From the NCBI GenBank assembly GCA_964016885.1, contig OZ024741.1, positions 34,486,027 to 34,550,026 of the forward strand: a DNA stretch of 64,000 nt, given 5' to 3'. The DNA comes from Eledone cirrhosa (Eukaryota; Mollusca; Cephalopoda; Octopoda; Eledonidae). Under the pieces are notes generated by a model. It saw nothing but the letters and a program-made list of their open reading frames with translations. It ran no database searches and was not told the origin of the DNA. The translations under genes were made by a program, and so were the position numbers. Shown one piece after another: positions 1 through 11,627 of this stretch; the stretch's first letter is position 1; every line of letters starts with the position of its first letter.

Positions 1-1210
1 TGTGGTGTGGAGTAGTGTGGTGTGTTTTTATGTGGTGTGTTCTTATGTGGTGTGTTTTTATGTGGTGTGTTCTTATGTGGTGTGATGTAGTGAGGAGTGG
101 TGTGTTGTGTTGTGTTGTGATGTGGTGTGGAGTAGTGTGGTGTGTTTTTATGTGGAGTAGTGTGTTGTGTTTTTATGTGGTGTGGTTAAGTGAGGAGTGG
201 TGTGTTGTGTTGTGGTGTGATGTGGTGTGGAGTAGTGTGGGGTGTTCTTATGTGGAGTAGTCTGGTGTGTTCTTATGTGGTGTGATGTAGTGAGGTGTGG
301 TGTGTTGTGGTGTTATGTGGTGTGGAATAGTGTGGTGTGTTTTTATGTGGAGTAGTGTGGTGTGATGTAGTGAGGAGTGGTGTGTTGTGTTGTGGTGTTA
401 TGTGGTGTGGAGTAATGTGGTGTGATGTAATGAGGAGTGGTGTGTTGTGTTGTTATGTGGTGTGGAGTAGTGTAGGGTGTTCTTATGTGGAGTGGAGTAG
501 TGTGGTGTGATGTAGTGAGGAGTGGTGTGTTGTGTTGTTATGTGGTGTGGAGTAGTGTGGTGTGTTTTTATGTGGAGTGGAGTAGTGTGGTGTGATGTAG
601 TGAGGAGTGGTGTGTTGTGTTGTTATGTGGTGTGGAGTAGTGTGGTGTGTTTTTATGTGGAGTGGAGTAGTGTGGTGTGATGTAGTGAGGAGTGGTGTGT
701 TGTGTTGTGGTGCTATGTGGTGAGGAGTAGTGTGGTGTGTTCTTATGTGGAGTGGAGTAGTGTGGTGTGATGTAGTGAGGAGTGGTGTGTTGTGTTGTTA
801 TGTGGTGTGGATTAGTGTGGTGTGTTCTTATGTGGAGTGGAGTAGTGTGGTGTGATGTAGTGAGGAGTGGTGTGTTGTGTTGTTATGTGGTGTGGATTAG
901 TGTGGTGTGTTCTTATGTGGAGTGGAGTAGTGTGGTGTGATGTAGTGAGGAGTGGTGTGTTGTGTTGTTATGTGGTGTGGAGTAGTGTGGTGTGTTTTTA
1001 TGTGGTGTGGTGCAGTGTTGTATGTTTTTATGTGGTATGATGTGGTGCGGTACAGTGTGATGTGGTGTGGTGCCGTGCGGTGAGGTGCAGTGCGGTGTTG
1101 TACAGTGTGGCTCGGTGCGGTGTGGTGTGATGCAGTGCAGTGTGGTGTGGTGAGGTGCAATGCAGTGTGGTGTTGTGCAGTGCAGTGTGGTGCAGTGCTG
1201 TGCGGTGAGG
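1..1210. repeat. G/T-rich minisatellite with an 84-90 bp higher-order unit
   Basis: The + strand is almost free of C. It is built from 5-base words of the TGTGG type arranged in longer units. The landmark tgatgtagtgaggagtgg recurs at about 508, 592, 678, 768, 852 and 938, so the unit is 84-90 bp. From about 1040 the array decays into gtgca/gtgcg variants. It probably continues left of the window. ORFs on both strands here are artefacts of the repeat. Confidence 0.95.
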
Positions 1211-1407
1211 TTCTTCATCTTTATCTTTCTCTTCTTCATCTTTGTATTCATCTTCTTTGTTTTGTCTTCCATCTAAACACACAAAAAAAATATAAAACAT
1301 ATATGTAGCCAATCTCTCAGACTTTTACAAAGCTCCAAGGAGATAAATGTAATATAAGTGGTGTGTCCATGAAAGAGATACTACAAAATAGCTTAAAAGC
1401 TATATAT
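1211..1407. other. Short flank, pyrimidine-rich then AT-rich
   Basis: A ctt/ctc-rich stretch (1211-1270) follows the minisatellite, then AT-rich sequence. I see no gene or recognised repeat. Confidence 0.5.
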
Positions 1408-1511
1408 CATCATCATCATCATCATTGTTTAACGTCCATCTTCGACGCTAGCATGGGTTAGACGGGAGTTGTGCCACTTGAGGCAAGGTTGGTCGGGTGA
1501 TGGGTGTCTCG

Positions 1512-1517
<6 letters not shown>
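1408..1517 (-). repeat. LINE-type 3' tail with (CAT)n
   Basis: Starts with CAT triplets followed by tttaacgtccatcttcgacg and gctagcatgggttagacggg. This is the reverse complement of the 3' end of the LINE at 11740-12684. It is one of about ten such tails in the window. Confidence 0.8.

Positions 1518-1566
<49 letters not shown>
1518..1566. repeat. (TA)n microsatellite
   Basis: About 49 bases of pure TA, directly abutting the foldback-related element to its right. Confidence 0.97.
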
Positions 1567-1571
<5 letters not shown>

Positions 1572-1840
1572 AATAACAGGAGGCTGCACTGGTGTAATTC
1601 CTTAAATGTTTATTATACTATGAACATTTCAATGACCAGGTTCAGTATGAATCCAGTGACATCATCAGGTATTCTTAAATTTAACAAAGGAATATAATAA
1701 ACACAATCCAAGGGGCTGAAAAGCAGAGAGATGCTCAAGATAAGAAGGCGGCCCAAAAATTAGCAGTTGTAGTCCGGGTGGCCGCCAAACGGAATGACCA
1801 GTTCTATCCAATGGTGAACCAACAAACCTAAATGAAACGT
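1567..1840 (+). mobile_element. Half copy of the foldback element seen at 30785-31306
   Basis: The segment from aaaataacaggaggctg to about 1735 matches the left arm of the palindrome at 30785. The bases around 1790-1835 (cggaatgaccagttctatcc) match the right flank of that element at 31258-31303. The second arm is missing, so this copy is a deletion derivative or a non-palindromic relative. Confidence 0.75.
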
Positions 1841-2251
1841 TCTGTTAAATGTTTTTCCATTCTTTAAAAAATTCTTTATAACTATTCACTGGACATTCAA
1901 TATCTATTGTGATTGTTGCATATAATACAGTTGCAGGTGTGTACGTGATCGCTGTGGGTGTATAAGTGCCCGTATGTATCACGCCTGTGCGAAATACAAC
2001 CCCTTACCTCCTACAGTAGTAATTCCGATTTAAGAAACAACTTTGATTGACAGGTGGCAAATTAAAGGAACCAAATATAGGACGGCCATATATAACAAAG
2101 AAGGTGTTGTAAGATGCCAGGTGGACCATAACGCACTAGAGTACTCGATACTTAGGGTAGTAGAGTGGGTAATAGGGAAAAGAGTCAGGAACCCGACGGC
2201 TGAGCTCCTGCTGTTTCGACAGCTAGATCAGTTCAGACCTAGCTGTCGAAA

Positions 2252-2894
2252 CAAGATTGTTATTTTAGAAAAACAAATGGGGCATTTTACGAGAGGGTTT
2301 AAATGAAATCTTCGAATTTTGGGCATAATTGGACAAGCATATAACAGTAATAATAAACGAATAATCGGGTTTTAAAATACAAGAAGATTATTTAGAAACA
2401 ACCAGACAGAATTATAGGATAGCATTGAGAGAGAGCAAAAGATTGGATTCTGGGCGATGATACGGATATATGAATGAATGGACCGATAGGCTGGAGAGAG
2501 ATAAGAAAAATGGCATTTACATTACACTTCGCAGGGGACGACGAGGTCTGACCATTAATAAGCGTTGGCAAATTCTGAGATTCGTAGCTCGTAACAGGTT
2601 TATTTATATTTGGTGAGAGAAGGGAGTGATTGAAAGGGTGAAAGGGTGAACTAGCCGGCATGTAATATGATACAGTGTGTGAGTGGGGGGGGGGGGGTAA
2701 AGATTAAGAGGGACAAGGAGGCCATTTTATAAATCCTAGAATTTTTCGGCCAAAATTAAACAAACAAGATTGTTATTTTAGAAAAAGAAATGGGGCATTT
2801 TACGAGAGGGTTTAAATGAAATCTTCGAATTTTGGGCATAATTGGACAAGCATATAACAGTAATAATAAGCGAATAATGGGGTTTTAAAATATA
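2252..2894 (+). repeat. 128-bp direct duplication (2252-2380 and 2767-2894)
   Basis: The two copies run from acaagattgttattttagaa to gggttttaaaata and differ at only a few positions. They are separated by about 385 bp of sequence, including a poly-G run (2682-2697). The first copy overlaps the end of an 87-codon ORF (2043-2306) that I do not recognise. Confidence 0.85.
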
Positions 2895-2904
2895 TATATA
2901 GAGA

Positions 2905-3559
2905 GAGAAAGGAACAGTGGGAATTCCTGAAAGTTAACCTGTTGAAGGCTGCTGATGAAATCTGTGGGTGGAGCAGACAGTTAGGTAGGAGGAGAGTGAC
3001 ATGGTGGTGGAACAGTAAGGTGGAGAAGTCCATCAAGGGCAAAAATGGAGACTTGGAAAGAATGGCACGATGGAGATAGTAGAGAACTCCCAGATAGTAA
3101 ACCAAGTAATACAGAATGGGGGTCATACCAAATTACTAGTGTAGCATTATCATCGTCAAATGTTACAAGGGCAAAGGAGACGCCCTAGATAGAGGAAACT
3201 ATAGGGTCATTAAGTTAGTTGACCAGGTCATGAAAGTCACAGAAAGAGTTCTTACTCAACTGATTAGAGACTGAATTGATCTAGATGAAATGCAGTTTGG
3301 GTTTGTGCCAGGTAAAAGCACTATGGATGTTCCTTTCTTTGTACGGCTACTACAGAAGAAGTACCTTGCTAAAAGTAAACCCCTCTACTTAGTTTTTGTT
3401 GACTTGGAGAAACCCTTTGACAGAGTCCCACGCACCTTAATCTGGTAGGCTCTTAGTAAACTAGGAGTAGATGAATAGCTTGTGAGAGCTATACAAGCCA
3501 TGTATAGAGGAACAGTCAGCAAGGTTAGAATTAACAATGAATATAGTGAAGAATTTAGC
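2905..3559 (+). pseudogene. LINE reverse transcriptase fragment (family A), 5' half of a chimera
   Basis: 2910-3080 reads KEQWEFLKVNLLKAADEIC then RRVTWWWNSKVEKSIKGKNG, a segment typical of the region before the RT in such LINEs. After a deletion, 3150-3559 reads [51 protein letters not shown] and YRGTVSKVRINNEYSEEF, with several stops. The same protein appears at 11740 and 21296. The match breaks exactly after gaatttagc at 3559. Confidence 0.88.
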
Positions 3560-4480
3560 TACATCAAGCGCAGCAACATAAGATTCTTCGCAGATGATTC
3601 CAAGCTCCAAAGGGTCATCAATGAGGTGGGTGACTGGATTTGCCTTCAGTCAGACCTACTGGCTGTTATCCAATGGGCAGAAAAGAATATGCTGTTGAAT
3701 GAGGATAAAATTGAATTAATCCAGTTTAGAAAAAAGGATGCCCTCAAACTACCATACTCTCTTCCTTCGGGTGAAACTCTAGTGGCATCCAAGAACATCA
3801 GAGACCTGGGAGTAATTGTGGACAACAACATAAGCTGGGCCACTCATATAAACAGCAAAGTTGACATGGCCGCCCGCAGAATGTGTTCCTGGATTCTCAG
3901 AACCTTTTCAGTCGAGAGATATCCACACTGTTATCCTTCTCTTCTCCACTTTTGCTTGACACCATCTTGAATACTGTTGTCCACTGTGGTCTCCCCACAC
4001 AAAACAAAGTATCATGAAAGTTGAAGCACCCCAAAGATCGATTACAAAACAGATAGATGGCATGACAGGCCTAGACTATTCTTTCCAATGTCGCCGTGAG
4101 CGCTACATTATCTACATGATGTGGAAAATATTCCATCAGCTTTGTCCAAATGATGCTGGCATCACCTTTAATGTACACCCAAGGATTGGGGGCCCGTGCT
4201 ATCTGCCCACGACAAAAAGCTCACTCGTATCTCATAACAACAATACGGCACAATTATTTCCCCTCAATTGGCCCTGCTCTCTTTAACATTACACCAAAAG
4301 ACATCAAAACAGAAACAGACCCCATCAAGTTCAAGAAGTCTTTGGACAAATTCCTTAAAGAAATCCCGGATAAGCCTCCTACACCCGGATATGCCTCCGT
4401 AAACAATAACTCTCTGCTCGAGTGGGCCATGGTGCCCAAACCCTGATTTGAAAGACTTCGCCAGGTGGTGCCAATACTGA
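3560..4480 (+). pseudogene. CR1/Jockey-like LINE fragment (family B), RT C-terminal part
   Basis: 3560-3970 continues in frame from family A but encodes a different RT: RSNIRFFADDSKL (the DD catalytic motif), WAEKNMLLNEDK and IRDLGVIVDNNISWATHI. After frameshifts around 3970 and 4150-4200 the C-terminal region continues with RRRERYIIYMMWKIFHQLCP, GPALFNITPKDIKTETD and WAMVPKP before a stop at 4444. Clade assignment is by overall resemblance and is tentative. Confidence 0.82.
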
Positions 4481-4500
4481 CCAAAACCAAATCAAAGTTA

Positions 4501-4568
4501 TATATATATAAATATATACATACATATACACATATATATATATATATAAATACATATATCCATACATA
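4501..4568. repeat. (TA)n/(ACATA)n microsatellite
   Basis: Imperfect TA and ACATA repeats at the 3' end of the family B LINE. Confidence 0.85.
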
Positions 4569-4755
4569 AATTAATAAAAATAATGAATAAAAACAAAGAA
4601 ACAGTTCCTTGTATTAAAAAATTCATCATTTTACGATCGTTTCTAGGATATATATGTGTGTGTTGGTATGTATATCATATAGATCTATGTAACATTTTTA
4701 CAAACTATCAGAGGGAATATACATACCTACACATATATTTGCTGTTTTCAGAAAT

Positions 4756-4941
4756 AATTGTTTCTACTTTTGGCACAAGGCCAGCAATTATCCAGTGCAT
4801 TACTGGTACTTTATTTTATCGACCCCGTAAGGATGAAAGGCAAAGTTAACCTCGGCGGGATTTGAACTCAAACCATAAAGGGGCGTAACTCTTTGCTGCA
4901 AAGCATAGCGTCAGACCCTCTACCGATACTGCCAATCCACC
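4756..4941 (-). mobile_element. tRNA-derived SINE (family S1)
   Basis: On the minus strand it begins ggattggcagtatcggtaga (A-box-like) and carries gagttcaaatcccgccgagg (B-box-like). These are followed by cctttcatccttacggggtc and a tail ending tagaaacaatt. Further copies are at 22373, 36731, 39532 (truncated, + strand), 55169 and 58438. Confidence 0.88.
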
Positions 4942-5020
4942 TGTTTTCAGAAATAATGATATTTGTTTATTGGAAAAAAAAAAACCAACAAAGATTTAAT
5001 ATAATAGGTCTGTTTGGGAA

Positions 5021-6168
5021 CAGGTTTTGAATTGACCAATAGAAAGGTAGTAAGTGGTCAAGATGATAGAATAGTAGTAATAGAAATTTAATTTAGGGGT
5101 AGAGGAAAGCAGACTTCAGTTTTGAATGAAAAGATTACTTTGGGGATGAAAATAGGTCAAGCCGGTGAAAGGTACACGAAAATTTGATGTTATAAAAGAA
5201 TAATGCTAATGTTAAAATCTAAGAAGAATAAAATTTTACGATAAATGTGTTAGTGAAAAATATCAATCTTATTTAAAACATAAGGAATTTAAATCTATAA
5301 AAAGAAAATAAATTAATTTAATTGATAGGTATATTTATATTGCTAAATTTATATTAATTCATATAGATATGATAAATAAGAGTTAGATGTAATTGAAGAA
5401 TGTTGTTAAAAACGAAGGGAAAAAAATGGGGGGGGGGGAATAAATGAATTAATTATATCATGTAATCATAAAATTAGAAGAACTTTTAAATATTATAAAC
5501 CTAATTAATATACACTTTACAAATTATTATAATGAATTTATTTTTTTTAAAATTAGTTAACCTATAATTAATATTCTACTACTAATGAACTGCATAATTT
5601 TATTTCCCTTTTACAGCTATCTTTTCCTAAAATTTATACCAATAAGTATACATATAAACTATTTTAATTTCAGGTTATGAATCTATATTCCTTGTAATCT
5701 ATATAAATTTGTTATTTCTCACTAATACATTTACCCCCCCCCCCCCCACACACACACACATTTTTTTTCCCATTCGTTTTTAACAACATTCTTCAATTAC
5801 ATCTAACTCTTATTTATCATATCTATATGAATTAATATAAATTTAGCAATATAAATATACCTATCAATTAAATTAATTTATTTTCTTTTTATAGATGTAA
5901 ATTCTTTATGTTTTAAATAAGATTGATATTTTTCACTAACACATTTATCGTAAAATTTTATTCTTCTTAGATTTTAACATTAGCATTATTCTTTTATAAC
6001 ATCAAATTTTCGTGTACCTTTCACCGGCTTGACCTATTTTCATCCCCAAAGTAATCTTTTCATTCAAAACTGAGGTCTGCTTTCCTCTACCCCTAAATTA
6101 AATTTCTATTACTACTATTCTATCATCTTGACCACTTACTACCTTTCTATTGGTCAATTCAAAACCTG
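5021..6168. mobile_element. Large inverted-repeat (foldback) element, arms about 420 bp
   Basis: The left arm 5021-5438 (starting caggttttgaattgaccaat) is repeated as its reverse complement at about 5734-6168, with few mismatches. The central spacer of about 295 bp is AT-rich and has no ORF. The left arm ends inward in poly-G and the right arm begins in poly-C plus (CA)n, so the pairing extends into the homopolymer. No transposase is encoded, so it looks like a non-autonomous foldback. Confidence 0.93.

Positions 6169-6212
<44 letters not shown>
6169..6212. repeat. (TA)n(TG)n compound microsatellite
   Basis: About 16 bases of TA followed by about 28 of TG, directly at the outer end of the foldback's right arm. 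Confidence 0.95.
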
Positions 6213-6217
<5 letters not shown>

Positions 6218-6599
6218 GAAGTAATTCCGTCGGAAAAGTCCATGAAAAAAGAGTGCTCTATGTTCGTAACAGAGCTTAATATTCATTTTATATTCATTTT
6301 TATTATTTTTTTATTATTATATATTTTTTCTTATATTTATTTGTGTGTGAGTATGTAGGTGTGTGTATATATTTCTATATACGCAGTATTTATATGTTAA
6401 CATGTACGTAACGTTTATATATTAAAAATCTATGTTTCGTTCATATAAATAAATGTGCTCAAACACTTATGTCGAAATATTTGTATGTAATCTGACCGCA
6501 ATATGTAGCTCAACTTTTCCAATATATGGTATGATGCCTTCATATAAACTGTAATTACATATGTCGGATCATCGGACTGACCACAACGGTCGGCATTAG
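6213..6599. other. AT-rich spacer, nothing recognised
   Basis: I see no ORF of interest, no SINE boxes and no obvious repeat apart from short TA and GT runs. Confidence 0.5.
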
Positions 6600-9500
6600 C
6601 GTTTTAGGTATTATGTATGCAGCGCTAGTGTTAAACTATCTGGCACCCTCGTCAAGGTTAGATTGTGACCCCTCCCCCAAGGAAAATATCAATTTCAAAA
6701 TTTATAAACAAACTTTAAAAAAATTTTCTTCAATATTTGAGCAAAGACCAAGGGTAATTTTAAAAGAAAATTATCCCTCTGTGTTCAAATTTAAGACAAG
6801 AATAAACAAGAATAAATTTAAGACAAAAAATAAATTCAAATATTAGTGAACGACGAACTCATCATGGCTAAACGTATAAGTTTCCTTCGACCAAATCGCA
6901 ACTACAACCATTGTATACAATGGAACTAAGATCTCAACAAAGATGTATATAAAGCATATAAACAATCTGGCTCCCCAAAATTCGGTTTTATGCAGAGGCT
7001 AAAAACTTTGTGGAACTCCAAACATCCAGAATTAGCCTTTACCCGAAAACATTTAAATGATCAGGCAAAACGTATCATTAGATGTAAATTGATACATCTA
7101 ATGGAACTGGGTGACACTATAAAGACAGCCATTGAAGACAATCATCCCACTTCCACTGATGGACAGAGAGAATGGTCAGCTAAATCTAGCAGTAAACAGC
7201 ACATCAACAATGTAACTGAAATCCATAATTCTATTGTACAAAAAGTACACCAAAAACTTGTGGGCACCTTACAAGTGATATGGGATGATATGTCTAAAGA
7301 GATACACAGCCTTAATGTGAGTAACGGACCATACAACACCGGAATCAGTTAAAAAAAAAAAAAAAAAGCCCACAAATTTGAAATTGGAAGCAGTGAACGA
7401 AATAGCTGATAATAATCTGAAGGCCACACGGTCCAAAGGTCTGTAAACAACATGTGAAATGATTAAGATTTTGATATCTGTTTCTGCTATCACATTGCTA
7501 TCCTATTGTAAACACCTAAACCCATGCAACCAAGATGTAAACTGAACCAGCGTGGATGCGTAATTTAAAAAATACATTTTTGTCCCTAGACTAAATATCT
7601 CGCAGATCCCTGTAGTTATAAAATGCAACATAGAGAACAACTTCACATTACATCAGGATGACTTAAGAAAAAAACTAGCGATGTGATTTGGCGATACAAG
7701 ATTTAAAACTCTAAACTTCAAACTAAACCAGCTGAAACAACAACTCACAGCTGCAGCAGAAAGACTAAAATATAAGTCAACAGCACATAAACGACAAGAG
7801 CTAAATAGATTATTTGCCAGAGATCCTAAATAAGTTTATCGCAGCTTCAATGGGAAAATCTCAATCTCTGTAAATGACAAACGAACAGGTTGAGAGGGCA
7901 ACTGGAGATCTTTCTTAGAAACAATTGACGGAATTAACAAACAAACTAAATGGCTAAAAGAACTGGAACAGGAATAATGCCAGCATGTCCAGACAAAACA
8001 ATATGACATAGATGGGTCAATACTGGAAACAGCCCAACAAAAAATGTTGAATAGGAAATCACCTGGCCCAGACCAATAACAGGATACTAGCTGAAGAATT
8101 TTACCTTCTAATCAGCAAGATCTCAGACGGATGTTTAGAAAAAGCATCAAAGGCACACAAGAACTGCCACTACTCTCCTCATCCCCCCAAATAGCCAAGC
8201 CACCCTTGCTAAAAATTACCACCCAATAGCCTGCCATAACATTATGTACAAATTATACACTGGGTGCCTTAATCTGTTCTTTCCACCAACAACATTATAA
8301 CACCTGGGCAAGCTGGTGGAAAGAAGGAAGTGTGGGGCTGTATAGATCACCTACTAACAAATAAAATGATAGCGGAAATAACAGCAAAGAATCGCAGGAA
8401 CATGACTGTGGTATGGCTGGACTATCAGAAGGCCTTCGATAGTGTACCTCATGGCTGGATTATTAAGGCTTTACAGTTAACCAAAGTCCCACAACCACTA
8501 GTAGCTGCTGTTGAATGTCTGACCAAGAACTGGTACACCAGTTAACTCCTCAGGGGTGAGAAGGAGCAAATTGAGACTGATACAATACAGTACCAGAAAG
8601 GCATCTTTCAGGGTGATAGTTTATCAGAGCTGTTCTTCATCCTCACACTAAACCCACTATCATACCTGCTCACAAAACAAAGTGGTCATAGAAGTAGGCC
8701 CAGAAGTATCTCTCATCTTTTCTTTGTTGATGACCTGAAGTTGTATGGGACAAATACCAACTATATTAAAAAACAATTGGACCTCATTACACAATTTTCT
8801 ACAAACATTAGAATGAAATTTGGTGAGTGTTGTTCATATTTGACAGTAAAACATGGAAGGATTGTTCCCCCTCTCTGGAAATCTAGAGATGAACGGCTTG
8901 ACAATATAACCTCTACAGTCAGGTGACAACTACAGATATTTTGGACAAGATGAGAATGTCAGATATGATGGACCCCTAAATAAGGAGAGAACCAGAACTG
9001 AATACTGTAGGAGAGTAAAGAAAATATGGTCATCAGAACTATCGGTGTACAACAAATACATTGTCCACAATACTTATGCTGTGCCAATTCTAACACCAAC
9101 ATTTGGTCTTCTGAACTGGTCATTGCAAGAGCTAAGTGAGGTGGATATAAGAACTCGCAAGCTTTTCAGTGTTACTGAAAACTTTAACATCAATGATGTG
9201 GATAGGCTATACGTCTCACGCAAGGAAGGTGGCTGGGATCTAAAATCCATATTAACATCATACGAGATCCAGATAGTAACATTGTCAACAGAAGAAAAAG
9301 GTCAGCAACCATCTGGCCCAGGTTTATGAGCATAAAGAAAATAATATCATTAGGATAGCCACTGATCTAGAGGAGAGATGTGGAATATGGCCTAATATAA
9401 ATCTCTCTCTCAGGAACATTGGTAGATCTTATTCAATGTTCGAACAAGATAAAAAAATGGACCAAATTACAGAGAAAGTTGTGCATGGGTACCTGAGACG

Positions 9501-10112
9501 AAAAACACAGACCATAGAGTCAGTAACAATAAATCCCTACCAAATATCTGCTACGCAAAAGTGGAGGGCCATCACTCAACAATAAATGTAGGCTATGTAA
9601 AACAAAGATTGAAGATGTTAGTCACATTGTTGCCAGCTGTGAAAGAATGCCATCGCACTACTACCTCACTATGAGACACGATGTGATAGCTAGAACCATC
9701 TGGAACATACTAAGGAAAATAAAATTAAAAACAAATGAGGAGGAATATGTTGAGATAGATGACACTAAGGAATACTGGTGGAACCTGAAAATAAAAACTG
9801 CCACCAAATTTAAGCCCAACCAGCCTGATATTGTTATTTGGGACCTCTCATTGAAAACATGCTCTGTTGTAGAGATCAGCTGCCCACTTGATGTCAAAGT
9901 TGTAAGAAAAATACAGGAGAAGGAAAACATCTACAGACCATTGATGAGGAGTTTGAAGATCCAGTATCCAAGATTGACCTTCAGCTTTATACCCATTATA
10001 TAGCAAACCGCTTGGACCAAAGTATGATTGAACTTGGATTTGTGGAGAAAGAAAGAAGCTCCCTAATTCATAGACTACAAATAGCTGCAATACATTGCAA
10101 AACATTCTTGTG
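6600..10112 (+). pseudogene. Degenerate non-LTR retrotransposon with restriction-like endonuclease
   Basis: Pieces appear in order. N-terminal region: 6990-7352 (RLKTLWNSKHPELAFTRKHL). Start of RT around 8040 (LNRKSPGPDQ). RT core at 8330-8545 (TVVWLDYQKAFDSVPHGWII), then at 8580-8760 QKGIFQGDSLSELFFIL and HLFFVDDLKLYG, where VDD is the catalytic box. Near 9575-9650 comes a Cys/His knuckle, CRLCKTKIEDVSHIVASC. At 9790-9900 is KPNQPDIVIWDLSL with VVEISCPLDVKV, resembling the PD-(D/E)XK endonuclease of R2/R4-type elements. Stops and frameshifts are numerous, so it is dead. The stop codon of the last piece is at 10001-10003; 10004-10112 continues in another frame. Confidence 0.85.
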
Positions 10113-10764
10113 ATTCAAGAGATGACAATTTCCTTTCTTTTACAACCTTGCTAGCAGGAAGGTGGCCAGTCAAAAATATACTCGAAATTAAGAGAAAGAG
10201 AAACATACATACATGCATCTCAGTTTCGAGAATTGCCATCTCTTTCTTTTAGTCTTGCTAAGGACTTATATCTCTTTCTGCATATGTTGCAGTGAAAGAA
10301 AAAAGAAAATGCCAATCTCATGCAACACATGTGAAATTCATTTAGATCAAGTGATGACTACTTGAAGCTTTTTAAAGTAAAGAAAGGCTGTGCACTGGAC
10401 CAATCCCACCCTCAGAACAACAGTGACAAGTTGGTTACTCTTTGGACAACTAAGTAACTTATTTCTTGAACTTTATGTGATATCTTCAATTCTTGGGAAA
10501 TACTGCAGATTACCTCTAAATAGATTTCAAAATCACCTTGAAGTGTTTGAATGGCTTTTCTAACAAATGATAATGTTTGGAAGCAAAATAGACCTTTAAT
10601 TTATTCAGCACCATAATTTCTTTTTCAAGTATATTTCCACAGACCAAACATTGGGGAAAAAGATTTCTTTCATCAGAAAATGTAAAACACAGTTTCATAT
10701 AATGACTACAAGCAATCAATTCACTAAAGCAAATACGTATTTGGAACGAAAGAATGGTATTTAA
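10113..10764. other. Spacer with short inverted-looking segments, no gene
   Basis: Contains two related stretches around tttcttttacaaccttgcta (10134) and tctttcttttagtcttgcta (10240). I see no coding potential or recognised element; part may be 3' UTR of one of the two flanking retroelements. Confidence 0.4.
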
Positions 10765-11609
10765 CTAATGTAATGGTACGCGATGGGGCCCACACACAGC
10801 CCCGGTGGACAGAATGGAGAAGGCGTTTCCCCGGAGGACGGCAAGGGAGACGCGCTGGAAAAGCCACTCCAACTCGCTGGGCTCACACCTACGGCTGGCC
10901 AGCTCAGCGCCTATGGTGGTGAGTAAGGAGGTAGCCCTGGGGCCGAGGACACCAGAAGTTTCCACTGCCAGGGGAACGACTGCAAACCTGTCGGAGAGCG
11001 ACCGGTATTTGAGGAGTTTGGTCCCCTCAGCCCGACGTGCAGCAGAACCTGGGTCAGTCGCAGACTGCACCAGGTTGCAGCTGCAGAAAGTGTTGGTGCA
11101 AGTGGCATCCCAGACGAGGGGTTTGCCACTGCGGAACGGGAAATAGTCATGCCATCTGGCCTTTTGCCGTCCCCTCGATCCAGCCCCACCGGCTCGAGCT
11201 GGGAAGAGAAGCCTACAGTGTCCAAGCCATGCTTAATGACCTCGTTGAGGGCAGTATGGCGTGGAATGCGGCCGGCACTGTGGCGACAGGAAAGCGGGTG
11301 GAGGCCGAAAGAGTCCACGGTGGAACCGCAGTGACACTGGTGTGGCTGGCAGATCCGGAGGCCGAGCCTCAGGGAAACGTTGATTGGCAGGCAATGGTTG
11401 TCTAGCTGCATGCCAGTGGAGAAGGAGGGCAGAGCATGGAGCCAGGCACCACTGTGGGGTTTGGAGGCCGCATGAAAACAAGCAAGGCGGTGCTGGTCGA
11501 GCTGGCGCGTGAGCCTGTCTGAGGCCAGGCTGCACTGGATGGAATCCCAAGTGCATTGGGGGGACTTGACGTCATTGTATAAAGGAGGTTTAGAAAAATG
11601 TTCATGCAT
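10765..11609 (-). pseudogene. GC-rich 3' part of a second non-LTR element: zinc knuckle plus restriction-like endonuclease
   Basis: The minus strand encodes SGAWLHALPSFSTGMQLDN, LRLGLRICQPHQCHCG, FGLHPLSCRHSAGRIPRH, ALNEVIKHGL and LEPVGLDRGDGKRPDGM. After a frameshift near 11130 it continues KPLVWDATCTNTF, KLLKYRSL and VVPLAVETSGVLGPRA, and ends at a stop at 10765. The CxxHxC...H...C knuckle followed by RPDG...WDATC...VAVETSG is the arrangement of R2-like elements with a PD-(D/E)XK endonuclease. The block is visibly GC-rich against an AT-rich background. RT pieces of what looks like the same family are at 26754 and 59395. Confidence 0.82.
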
Positions 11610-11627
11610 TTCTTACCTATTAATATA

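Noticed and set aside
15..260. ORF of MWCVFMWC type, and minus-strand His/Thr-rich ORFs at 897-1312
   Set aside because: Generated by the G/T-rich minisatellite; no support for coding.
2043..2306. 87-codon ORF as a gene
   Set aside because: No domain recognised, no splice context, and its end lies inside a duplicated repeat block.
10805..11405. Plus-strand GC-rich ORFs (113 and 122 codons)
   Set aside because: They are antisense shadows of the minus-strand endonuclease fragment, which has recognisable motifs.
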